Source: Oikopleura dioica (taxonomy: Eukaryota; Chordata; Appendicularia; Copelata; Oikopleuridae). From it: a DNA stretch of 64,000 nt. The stretch is from NCBI GenBank assembly GCA_907165135.1, contig OU015567.1, positions 15,009,001 through 15,073,000 of the forward strand, read 5' to 3'. Shown piece by piece: positions 20,797 through 31,409 of the stretch. The first letter of the stretch is position 1, and the number at the start of each line of letters is the position of its first letter. The notes under the pieces are model-generated. The model was not told where the DNA came from, did no database searches, and saw nothing but the letters and a program-made list of their open reading frames with translations. The position numbers were made by a program, and so were the translations under genes.

Positions 20797-23700
20797 ATGG
20801 ACGTTTTCCAAGAATCCCTCAAATACCATGCTGCCGAGCCCGCCGGTAAATTCTCCGTGGAGCCAACGAAGCCGATGAATTCACAGAAAGATCTTTCGCT
20901 GGCCTACTCTCCTGGTGTCGCTCAGCTGGGCTCCAAAACCCATTTTGGAAAGATGGGAAAAGATGGGAAAAAGATGGGAAATGATGGGTTTTGAGGAAAA
21001 AACCAGACCCATCTTTTCCTTGAAAGATGGAAAATGATGGGAAATGCTTACAATTAGAAAAATGATGGGAAATGATGGTTTTTTTGGTAAAAAGATGGGT
21101 TTTTTTTTAATATAAACTTCTTATCTAGAGTTAGGCCAATCTTTAACTTCATGTTTTTCTCTAGAGTCAACTGAGATTATTATTGATTTTCAATAAATTT
21201 CCATTTAGCTACTTAGAGAATGGCTCTGCCAGCAAAACGGAAATATGATAGATCAGATCCACCAGTTTTAATTCCTTTCTTATATGGAAGAGAAGAAGGA
21301 ACCTGGCTACCCTTGTCAACACCCGGCAGCAAGCGAGCGCAAGCTGAATTCGCTCCATATTGCTCGTTTGAGGAGTTAATTTACAACGATGAAAGGACAA
21401 GATACGCTCGTTGTATTGACTCGAACTGCAGAAAACAATGTACGAAACCGGTAAATTACAAAAATATCGTCAAAACACTAACATTTTAAAAGTTTTTTTA
21501 TACAAAAGGTGAAAACGCAAATTACCTTCAAAAGAAATTTGTGGCGCATATGGACGAAAGCCCTCTCGCAAAACGAATTATTATTGTTCGACCACCAGAA
21601 AACTCACAAGCTATTCGTCAATTTTTTCGTCAGAACAAATTCTCGGATGAGGAAGTAAAGCAACTACGAAAACTTCAATGTGAAATGATCGCGAGTGGGA
21701 CTGTTCCCATATATTTCTTTTCAACACCCCAAATGGCAAATTTCATGGCAAAATACACGGAGCTCACCACGAGAAGCGCGAACACATTCGCCGATCAAGT
21801 AAAATCAAGCGACGTTACTCTAAAAAAATTGGCGAAGGATGAAGATCAGTGCATAAAAGTCCTAATCCGCGGAAATATTGATTTTATTGAAAATTCGGCG
21901 GAGTTTTGCCTTCTTCTCGACCACCAGTTTAATAGATCGCCGAAAGAATCGCATAGAGGAAATAAAAGGCTCGGCCTTGCGATGCAGCACACAAACACTG
22001 AGCTAGTGACTTCAAAGATTCTCCTGACTTACAAGCCAATGTTCTCATCAGGAAAAGATGCGAACGTTCCTGAAATTGAGAGAATACTGGAGGTAAGAGA
22101 CCTTATTTTCAATCGGAGATTTCGATGATATACCCTTAATCTGGGCTCGGAAACCTGGGTAGAAAACCTGAGTCAGGGTCTGAAAGAGCAAAAATGAAAA
22201 GCCGCGTAGCGGCTTTTTTAAAAACGAAGCCGCGAAGCGGCTTTTAATTTTTGCTCTTTCAGACCCTGACTCAGGTTTTCTTCTCAGGTTCTCGAGCCCA
22301 GCCCTTAATCTTACGACTTATTAAATAATTTAAGGGGTATGGACTACTAAATGGGGTCCGAAGAGGAAACATTCCAGTTTGCTGCGACATGGCAGCTCTC
22401 GCAATCGCCAAAAAATTATCGCCACAAAACTACAACGGTTGTTTCTCACATCATATCTCCAACTTTGTCGAGTTAATTCTGACGAACCTCGCCGAAAGAA
22501 CAAAGATTCACTGGCTAAACGCCAAAGACGAAATCGAAAAATTTGAAAACCTCGTTCAAGGGTCGAACGAGCTCAAATACGAGTCCCGAAACGCCTACTT
22601 ACGTCGGACCCAGCTTGACGAAGTCGACAAAACAGCTCTTGCCCAAATACTTGTGGAGTGCGAAATTGACTCACGTTACCTGTCAGCCAACGAGATCAAA
22701 AAGAAGGCAGAGAAGAAGAAAGCTATACTCAAGTATTATCCGACCATAGAAAAATGCGAAAAGAGTACGCGGTTCCGAAAATATGTCAAATCGCTTATAG
22801 TAAGTCAATATTTGACCGCAACCTATTTTATTTTTTAAATTTAGAATCTCAAAATAGCAAACAAGCCTATGGTCGCTCTTGAGGCCAACACACATCCGCA
22901 ATCGCACCTCGCTCTCGATCATCAGATGAACACAGTCTTTCTCGATGCGCTGATGCCATTTCTTGTCCGATTAGCACAAATGATTTCTCTAGCTGAGTCA
23001 GAAAACGTCGGAAGTGGTTTCGCACTGCGAGAATACGAGCTTTTCGGTGCAATCAGTGCTCGTTCATATTACGGAAGCGTCGGATGCCGAAAAGATATTG
23101 CGTAAGTAACTGAATACTCGACAAGAATAAAAAATATTTAAGGCGCTCTTGTTTACAATCTGTTATCGAGCATTTGTTCGGTTACTGGGTGACAAACTCT
23201 GGCGAAAAGCAAAAATCAACGATACCGAAGCGAATTCACGATAAAGAGATTGCTCAATATTATCTCTATCTTGAGACACATTTTTTAAACTTAGAGGTAA
23301 ATTAAGATTCCAAAAAAAATAACTCATAATGTAATAAGATTTTTACGGACGAATTGGATAAAAGCAAGTCCGATCCTATGATTTCTACAATGCTGAAGCT
23401 TATCGGAACCGAAACTGAATCATGGAAACAAACAGCGCACAACTATATTATCAGTTTGTCAAAATCGGTGTCGAAGCAAACTGGCAGTGCTTCTCAAGAA
23501 AGTACTCCTTCTCAAGAATGTACTCCTTCCCAAGAAAGTACTCCTTCCCAAGAATGTAATCCTTCCCAAGAATGTTCTCCTTCCCAAGAACAAATCAACG
23601 AGGTGACAAAAGGATTTCGCTCAAAGCTCTGGGCGAAAAAAGCTCAGAAGAAAAAATCGCCATCCAAAGAAAAAACCATCGAGGATGAGTTGGCCTTATA

Positions 23701-25818
23701 TGATGATCTTGATGTCGATGATTTAGAAATATGTAAGCTCAAATTTTCATTCTTAAAATTAACCGAAGTATAGTCGAGGAAAGAATGAAGGCAAAGAAGA
23801 TTCCAAAACATAACTGGCCTTATTACTTTTCAGCACAGCTGCCTGAGACGATGCCAAAACTAAAATTCGTTTCCAAACTGGTGACAAATATGTTTAAGTG
23901 TTTTAGTAACATTTTTGTAGCTCTATCTTGGGTCTAGACAGTCCTCATCTTTACTCGAAAGAATTTTCTCCCGGACTTCCAAATTCAACACGGACGATCA
24001 GCGACAAAGTCTGCTTGTGGAGACAATCGAGTCATTTACGAAATTTGGGTTCAACGAGGATGCCACAAAAATTTTCAAGACATAATTTTACTTTATATTT
24101 TTATACTTACAAAGCATATTTTTTCAAATAAAAACCCATCATTTTCCATCTTTCGATGGATTTTCCCATCATTTCCCATCTTTTGAAAACCCATCATTTC
24201 CAGACCCATCTTTTGTTTTCGGACTGGGTTTTGGAGCCCAGTCGCTCAGCCTTGCCTAGAGATCAACAAAGGAAATGGTCAAAGAATATTGAATAAAAAT
24301 CTTCATTCAAATCAGAAAAAAATGCATATTCTGAGTTCATCTTGGCAAGAAGCCAGAGCAAGGCCTCGCGCGAATATTCGATTTTGAAATAATGACCTCG
24401 CTGCGTGAGGTCATCTTTACAAAGTCAATATTACATCGTTTCTTGAGCGCGTTGCGCTAGTTCTACAGAATTTTATGACCCCTGAAAAGATCCAGCAAAG
24501 GCATATGAATACACTAACAAAGGAAACTTGGTTGCTGTTATTTCCAATGGAACAGCTGTCCTTGGTCTTGGAAACATCGGCGCATTGGCTTCAAAACCTG
24601 TTATGGAGGGCAAGGCTGTTCTGTTTAAAAAATTCGCCAAAGTCAATGCAATTGACATTGAAGTCGACACTGCTGATCCAGAAGAGCTCATTCGAACGGT
24701 CAAGCTCCTCGAGCCCTCTTTTGGAGGCGTCAACCTTGAAGGTTAAGCAGCACTTGCTCTTGACGTCATAACAGTTTGTTGATTTAGATATCAAAGGACC
24801 CGATTGCTTCAGAGTTGAGGAAGAATGCAAGAAGCAAATGAACATCCCAGTATTTCATGATGATCAACACGGTACCGCCATCATCTGCTTGGCTGGTATC
24901 ATCAACGTACTAGAAATCAAACAGATGAAAATCCAGGTTGATCAATAAACGATTCACTAAAATTTATACCCGATTTAAGGACGCTAAGATTGTCATGGTC
25001 GGAGCTGGAGCAGCTGGCATCGCTTGTATGGAAATGGTCAAAAACTACGGAGCGGACGCTAAAAAATGTTACATGCTTGATACCCGAGGTAATCAAGAAA
25101 GTCATGCCAAAGAAATTAATTTCTTCTAGGTGTTATTTACAAGGGACGAGCTGCGGGTATGAACGAGTACAAAGAAAGACACGCCATTGAGACCGACGCT
25201 CGAACGCTTGAGGACGCTATCAAGGGAGCGGATATCTTTATTGGAGTTTCATCCCCCGAGCTTCTTACTAACGAAATGCTTCTTTCTATGAACGAAAAAC
25301 CTGTTGTCTTCGGTAAATATAAACGAGATCTGAGCAATTTATAATGAATTTTAGCGATGGCAAATCCAAACCCCGAAATCACTCCCGACCGCGCTCACTC
25401 CGTAAGAGACGATTGCTTCGTGGCTACTGGCCGCTCTGACTACCCAAATCAAATCAACAACGTCATGTGTTTCCCATTCCTTTTCCGAGGCGCTCTTGAT
25501 GTTCAGGCTACGTACGTATTATCAATATTAATAAAAATTACTCTCCCTTTCAGCGAGATTAACGAGGCCATGAAAATCGCCTGTGCCGATGCCCTAGCAA
25601 AGCTGGCCAAGGAGCCCGTTCCAGACTCCGTCAAATCCGCATTCCCCGCTGAGAAGTCTTTTGAATTCGGCCGAGAATACCTCGTACCAACTCCTTTTGA
25701 CCCAAGACTGTTGACACACATTTCGATGGCCGCCGCCAAAGCCGCTTGTGATTCCGGAGTCGCAAGAAAACCAATTACCGACTGGGCTGCCTATGAAAAA
25801 CAACTGCAATCTATGTAA
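20797..25818 (+). CDS. Bacterial-type (MaeB-like) NADP malic enzyme, split by a transposon
   Basis: Oxidative decarboxylation of malate to pyruvate. The start at 20797 ([19 protein letters not shown]) is followed by [20 protein letters not shown] and, past the transposon (20926-24241), PCLEINK. A GA...AG intron (24272-24489) then joins in frame to [20 protein letters not shown]. Later blocks are [75 protein letters not shown] and [13 protein letters not shown]. These match the malic domain of short bacterial enzymes, not the animal ME1-3 type. The phosphotransacetylase half of MaeB is absent; the protein would be about 430 aa. Other introns are short GT-AG. The coding part is intact apart from the insertion. 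Confidence 0.88.
21220..24085 (+). CDS. hAT-family transposase
   Basis: The start at 21220 ([15 protein letters not shown]) opens a zinc-finger-like N-terminus with [12 protein letters not shown]. Later exons are about 21510-22092, 22335-22800, 22846-23101, 23143 on, about 23340-23731 and a last exon ending at 24085. One exon contains [15 protein letters not shown], resembling the hAT block with conserved C-F-x-H. The C-terminal exons show [20 protein letters not shown] and the dimerisation signature [20 protein letters not shown], the conserved S-S-x-x-E-R-x-F-S block. A linker near 23490-23600 carries five to six PSQE(C/S) repeats encoded by an 18-bp tandem repeat. The frame is open across exons, so it may be functional. 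Exact exon 1/2 and 5-7 joins were not all resolved. Confidence 0.85.
22141..22301. mobile_element. Foldback MITE (161 bp) nested in the transposase intron, 8-bp duplication
   Basis: Nearly a full hairpin, from CTGGGCTCGGAAACCTGG to its complement ending GAGCCCAG. Flanked by CCCTTAAT at 22133-22140 and 22302-22309. The first eight bases equal those of the host hAT element's terminal repeat. It belongs to a family with an AAAACCTGAGTCAGG arm and GCCGCGTAGCGGC core, with relatives near 42376, 44971, 60163 and 62008. Confidence 0.92.
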
Positions 25819-26223
25819 AAACAGAACAGTTCTTTGTAATAAAACACACTCAAAATAATAAATTTGTGATTAAATTAACGGGCCAGTGCCGCATTATCGA
25901 CCCACTGAAGCTATGCCCGTCTGATTTGGACACTCCGTCCCGAGAGAGTATTTCAGCATAGATCGATTTTTACAGAAAACTGCCAGCTCAACTCCTAAAG
26001 TTGTTCATAAGAAGGGGCTGATTTATTTCTGCAAGTGACAACCCTCGTTGATCAATAGTCACATTTTCGAATTAGGGAAACCGTTTCCTTGTTTAGGCTT
26101 TTCACAAAGACCCCTCACGTGAACCCCGACAGAATAGATCGACCCCATTGAAGACGCGAAATAAATTAGGAGCTTCACGTGGAGTTGAGTGCTCGGTTTC
26201 AGAGAAAGCAGACTCAGCAAAAG
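25819..26223. other. Intergenic spacer
   Basis: Holds the malic enzyme 3' end (AATAAAAC near 25838) and the CRIP promoter region. No gene or repeat recognised. Confidence 0.5.
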
Positions 26224-26512
26224 ATGCAAAAGTGCCCGACTTGCCAAAAGACAGTGTATTTTGCGGAGAGAGTTAGGAGCATCGGTCAGGATTGGCACAA
26301 GCTTTGCCTCAAATGCGTCAATTGCAACAAGCTTCTAGGTCAGTACTTTTCGAATTAATTATAAACATAATGATTATACAGTCGCCGGAAAGCATGCCGA
26401 ACACGACGGAAAACCTTACTGTGATGTCCCTTGCTACGCTGGCCTTTTCGGACCAAGAGGCTTCGGAAGAGGACGTTGTGAATCCCATGTTTATGACTTT
26501 CAGAATAAATAA
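26224..26512 (+). CDS. CRIP-type single LIM domain protein
   Basis: Two exons joined by a 43-nt GT-AG intron. Exon 1 reads [17 protein letters not shown], then [15 protein letters not shown]. Exon 2 reads [20 protein letters not shown] and ends HVYDFQNK. The pattern C-x2-C, H-x2-C-x2-C, and C..C of one LIM zinc domain plus the FGPRGFG glycine-rich tail match the cysteine-rich intestinal protein family, about 77 aa. These small cytosolic or nuclear proteins bind zinc and protein partners. The stop overlaps AATAAATAAA. Confidence 0.93.
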
Positions 26513-26694
26513 ATAGACAAGAAACTAGGAAACTTAGTATAATATTATGTTGATGTATTTTTTCAATGGCAAAAATGTTTTTCAATAATAAGAAGCTCAT
26601 AAAAATGAGTTCGAGGGAACTATGAGAATTGAAGGCAGATGGTTAGCGGCGATTGAGTGAAGAGTTGAAGGCGAGCGAAGCCGCAGTGATCGAG

Positions 26695-29135
26695 CTAGGA
26701 TCGACTGTAATTTAAAAAAATATGAAAGGAGATACTTTTGAGTACGAGCGTATCCACGGCCACGACCGCCAGAGCTGGTGGCAAGGCTTGAGCCGCGTCC
26801 GCGAGTGGTAGCATTATTTGGGCCAATGGCTGACCCTCGTCCACGGCGACCTCGAGCTGGCCGGTTGCCGAGATTGAAAAAGGAGGAATCGCCAGTCTGG
26901 CGAGCCTCTTGAGGATTAAATCGGTTCTGAGGATTAGTCGGCAGTTGTTGATTTTGAGCACTAGATGGAGCGCCGCCGAAATTGGAGCGGTAGTTTTGAT
27001 TGAAGTTCTGGTGCTGGGAAACTGGTGGTTGGGCTTGTGGAATTGATCGACGATAGGTAGATGGATGGCGTCCTAGAATAAAAGATTGAAAGTTATCAGA
27101 AGAATATTGGTACCTTCGCTGTAGTTTTGACCTGCTTCAATCGATCGGTTTTGCTGCATGTTAGGTTCTGGCAGCGTAACGTTGCTGTTCCCGAATTCGG
27201 AGCGCTCATCGACTTCAGATTCAGGCATTTGTGGCTGAGGAGTCGGAGCTGGCCGAGGTGCGTTGTAGTAGTTGATCAGAGATCCTCTTTTAGGAGCAGG
27301 CTGATTTCGGACGACTTCTGGAAGTTGACCAGTCGCTGTCTGACGGATTGAACTTTCGCCGAACTCGCTTCGTTCATCGTTACTTTTCAACTTTGTGTCT
27401 CGAGAAATAAGGCCGTGAGATACTTGTACTCGAGAACTTGCGTGAATTCGTGATCCTCGATTGCGCATTCGTCCCCGAGAGCTACGGCGAGATGCAGCTG
27501 AGACACTAGACTGAAGGCGGACATTGGACATGTCCCTAACGACTTCTGTTAGGACCGAAGAGTTTTCGGATCGAGGCAATCCCATCGATCGCATTGGATT
27601 TTCCTGGATTGGCATGCGTTTATTCTCCTTCTCTATCGCAACGGGAGGGTCTTCATCTTCTTCGTTGATGATTTCCGAAGGGAACTCTTGATCTCTGTAC
27701 CTTGTTCTCCGAACGTTTGAACCAGAACCCCAGCTTCCGAAGTCGACCCATTTTTTGATAAGTTCGTCTCTCTTGGCATCTTCAACAGCAGCATTAAGAG
27801 TGTCAGAGTTCAAAATCCCGCTAAAGTTCTGTTCGTGAGCAGACCAATCATTTTCATAAGTTCGTGATTCCAAGTCTTGTTGATGGACGGGTAAAGTACT
27901 GAACCGGGAGATACTTTCTCCGTCGGAGTCCCCTTCGTCAGAGGATTCATTCCAACGGTTATGATTCCTTTTTTTGACTTGGATGCATTGATCCTCTTCG
28001 TTAAGTTCGAACCAGTCCTTACAATCGTTGCTATAGTACATAGCGCGGACGAAATCGAAGTCAATGAAGCCGGGGTACTCATTGCACTGAGTTTTAGTTA
28101 GAGGAGTTATATAATTGAAACGAAAAACTCACCAGCCAAGTGATGGACGTGGAGCTCACTTTATGTTCAACCATTCGCAGGTGGAGTCGGTCCATGATCA
28201 GCTTTAGCAGCTGATCAGAATAGAATCGCCGCGCAACCTGTGTTTCTAACTCCGGGTCGTTATTCTCGAAGGTCCGGATAAGATATCGAGCAAAGCAACC
28301 ATGTTCCCGCATTATCTAATGAAATATAAATTGAAACCCACATGCCACTGTAAGACTTACCCGCTCACCAAGTGGTTGCTTGTATTTGCCCCGTTCAAAT
28401 CGGGAGTCCCACCAGTATTTGCCGACAGTTTTCATCAGATCAGCACTGCGAAGAGCGTAGAGAAACTTGCGCCCTTTTTCTGGGAGGATTTGCTCGAAGT
28501 CTTCGATAGGCTCTTGCCAAGGAACATTTCGATACTTGAACCAGGTTTCTGGGTTCAGTCGCCTAAAAATGTTATACAGGTGAAGTGTGGCAGTGGCTTA
28601 CGTGATTTTATCGCCGTCATCGTTTACTCGCTGAATCTTGTAATATCGAATGCGTTTGGTCGTCATTCCTCGGCGAAGACTCTTCTGATTGTTTTCGAAG
28701 CAGTACCGCAACAGTTCGTCGGCTTCGGTATTCTTCTCAATCTTTTCGTGATAGCTAGCGGGCTTCACCAAAGAAGAGCAGATTTTATAAATCTCGTCGA
28801 AAGAGAAAACCAACCACATTGATGCTTCCAAGTGGATTTTGCCGGCTTCCGCGATCTGGCTGATTCGAGCGTTGTCCATTTGGAATCGGTTGACTATATG
28901 GCAGTTAAAATTAACGATTAAAATGTATATTCCTACAAATAATGTGGGCCGCAAGGCGGATGGATGCTTCCTTAGTATCTGAACGGGAGCACACTCGCCA
29001 CATGACCATCTCAAACAAGTCGAGAAGGCAGTCGTCAAGATATTCATCTTCGAGTAAGCGAAGACCACCATACATTGCCTGAATCGCTTCCAACTCTGGA
29101 AGCTCAAGCTGCTCCCAGGTCGGGAGATCGTCCAT
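26695..29135 (-). CDS. Unrecognised protein with C-terminal RGG box
   Basis: The start at 29135 (MDDLPTWEQLELPELEAIQ) follows a GTTAAG acceptor. N-terminal exons encode an apparently folded helical region (LDDCLLDLFEMVMWRV, HLEASMWLVFSFDEIYKIC, NPETWFKYRNVPWQEP, WWDSRFERGKYKQPLGE). The large exon 27073-28041 is hydrophilic and probably disordered. It contains two related DERSEFG motifs and an RRSSRGRMRNRGSR patch. The C-terminus is Gln/Asn-rich and ends in an RGG region (RPARGRRGRGS, RGRGSS, GGRGRGYARTQ). An RNA-binding role is inferred from the RGG box only. The stop at 26695 uses a last small exon after a 47-nt intron. Confidence 0.7.
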
Positions 29136-30001
29136 TATCTTAACTGACAGGAGCGTAAAATTTATGCTAGTAAAGTCATAAGTGTGAGCAAAATGCATGT
29201 ATTTTGCTGAACTTTGGAGCCTTTAGAAAGGTTAGAACTAGTGGAAATTAAATAAATGTGTGAAGGAAATAGGCCCATTGAATATGAAGTCTTTTGGCGT
29301 TCGAAGAGAGGGTTGAACAACAGTAGTTTATACAGTTATAGTAAGTGAGAAGAACCCTCGAGCAAAAAAAATTAAATGGGCATCAAGATAAACATATAAA
29401 ACAAAGCACAAAATATCAGAAATAAATGCTGTTTTTGAACAGTTCTAGCAGAAATCGATAAATATCAGCGCACCTTTACAACTATTACTGCGATAATGCA
29501 AAAAGAGGATTGTTTTTCGTCTCGGGCTATGAACAAACGAGTGGTTTGGAGTAGATTGTAAGGCAGCTGTGGTACTACTCTGGCAAAGAGTTTACTATCG
29601 CCAGGATTGATAGGCGTGCACTACTGTCAACAGTAAATACGACTATAATTGAACATTCAGGAGAATAGTAAAATGGCACGCAGGGAGAACGATCCTGCTC
29701 TGGTTTTTTTTACGAATAAGCGAATTCAGAAGCTACAGGGAGCGTCTGTTGAAGTGTATGTACAGTCATGAGTGAGCACTGAAGCAAATATGCACGATAA
29801 TATGTAATAATATGGACAAGAAGCTTACCAGTAGATAACTGTGGAGTAAAAATAATAAATGAAAAGCGCTCTGGTGAAGAGAGAAAGAGAAGATAAATAT
29901 AAAGGACGATTGAACTGGAGAAGCGGCACTTTTTCTAGGAAAAAGCTTTGTTACATAAATTCAGTTGTTTCCGTACGGCTAGGAGTTGTTTTGCAAGCAT
30001 A
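29136..30001. other. Intergenic, no gene seen
   Basis: About 860 bp of AT-rich sequence between the 5' end of the RGG gene and the 3' end of the Q-rich gene. No credible open frame, RNA gene or inverted repeat was seen. Confidence 0.5.
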
Positions 30002-31187
30002 TCAAGTGCATCGCACAAATATTTCATCGTAATATCTATCGAAGGCTTTTAGAAATAATGATCTAAAAAAGTATCTTACCATTGCGATAATAAGCATCCT
30101 GCTCACTGGCTTCTCGGCAGTTTTGAAGCGCAGTAAAGAGCTGAAACACTGCATTTTTGTAGGCAGAGCTTGGCAGCTTCGAAAAGTTGCTCTGGAGGTG
30201 CGGCAGAACATATCCTTGAAGTTCTGTGCATATCTCGTCAGTCTGAAAGATGAAATCAAGGAAAACTACAAAGTTGTATGCTTACGGTTAATTTTTCCTT
30301 GTAAATGTGGAATTCAAGATCGCGTTTCAGAGCGTTGAAGACTCCCAAACACTCGCTGAGATATTTGTTGATCCGTTCTTGCTGGATAGAAGTTCGACGG
30401 GGGAAATCCATTCGCTGAATAGGAGAGTAAGACGGGAGGAATTGAGAAAGGTTGAGCTCTTACCGAAAGCGGTAATGAATGATTTTGGCGTTTCATTTGA
30501 TCAAAGTTGGACAAAGTTGGGACAGCTCCTGTGCTCGCGTACTGCTGCATGTTTTTCTGAAACTCGGCTCGATCTCTTGGGGCACTCATCCCGTGAGCTT
30601 GAGTTTGCATTTGGGTTTGGAAGTAGAGAGCCTGTAGAAGTTGAAGTTGATGCATGTTTTCCTTAATTTTTCATTTAGAGAAGCTTATTTGAAAGCATTA
30701 ACCTGTTGAGCTCTAACAGTAGCTTGAGCGCGCTCGTATTGACTTTGAAGAATTGCTTGCTCTCGCTGTCGGCGGAAGTCTGCCGGCGAGCTGGTCTGAC
30801 TTGACTGCTGACTTCCAGAGGAATATTGAGTAGATTGACTGTAGCTATTCGGCATGCTGGACGAATAGATGCTTTGTTGGTTGTGAAGGAGGTAGGTCTG
30901 TTGCTGATTCAGGCCGTGGTAATGGAGCGATTGTTTTGTGAAGTTTCCTGAGGGGTTTTGAAGATAGTTGACAGCTCCTGGGCCACTTTTTGGAGCATGC
31001 TGAGAACGGACGGGCGCACCGGGCGCACGGTTGAAGTCGTTTTGTGGCTTTGTCAGCGATTCAAAGTTCTTCAATTATCATATCAGTTTTAGTTGTTTGA
31101 GAAAAACTTACTGATGGATCAAAAGGATTGAACACATTGTTGTTCTGAGGCTCTCGAATTCCAACACCCAAGGATCCCATATTCATT
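30002..31187 (-). CDS. Unrecognised Gln/Ser-rich protein with helical C-terminus
   Basis: The start at 31187 (MNMGSLGVGIREPQ, then NNVFNPFDPS) follows a TTTTTAG acceptor. The N-terminal half is low-complexity Q/S/Y (e.g. SYSQSTQYSSGSQQSSQTSS), then FRRQREQAILQSQYERAQA. The C-terminal exons look folded and helical: RINKYLSECLGVFNALKRDL, EICTELQGYVLPHLQ and FQLFTALQNCREASEQDAYY. It ends FDRYYDEIFVRCT. Short GT-AG introns join these in frame. Low-complexity Q-rich plus a helical module suggests a nuclear adaptor, but this is a guess; no family is recognised. Confidence 0.65.
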
Positions 31188-31409
31188 GTCTAAAAACAGA
31201 GATCTAGTAAAAAACCATGGACAATAATAATAATTTTTACTGGCATTGGGAGAAGCAGGGTTGATTTGTCGGGAAAAATACATAAATGGAGGGTAAGGTG
31301 AGAGCACGAATTCAGTTTCAGAACGGTTCTAAAAGACTTTTGCCGGGAAGGCATGTGACAGGAGAAGTTTGTGGAAGATGACTAAACTCACAAATGAGCA
31401 GTAACTGCT

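Larger units (their letters stand above)
20926..24241 (+). mobile_element. Complete autonomous hAT transposon, 3,316 bp
   Basis: Perfect 17-bp terminal inverted repeats CTGGGCTCCAAAACCCA. Flanked by the 8-bp duplication TCGCTCAG (20918-20925 and 24242-24249). Multiple subterminal GATGGGAAATGATGGG-type repeats occur near the left end and inverted near the right end, probable transposase binding sites. It carries an intron-containing transposase gene and a nested MITE. It lies inside a conserved coding exon of the malic enzyme gene. Intact ends, duplication and reading frames indicate a recent insertion. Confidence 0.95.

Noticed and set aside
24272-24489. Treating the 218-bp malic enzyme insertion as part of the hAT element
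   Set aside because: The hAT terminal repeat and duplication end at 24249. The segment behaves as a separate in-phase GA-AG intron.
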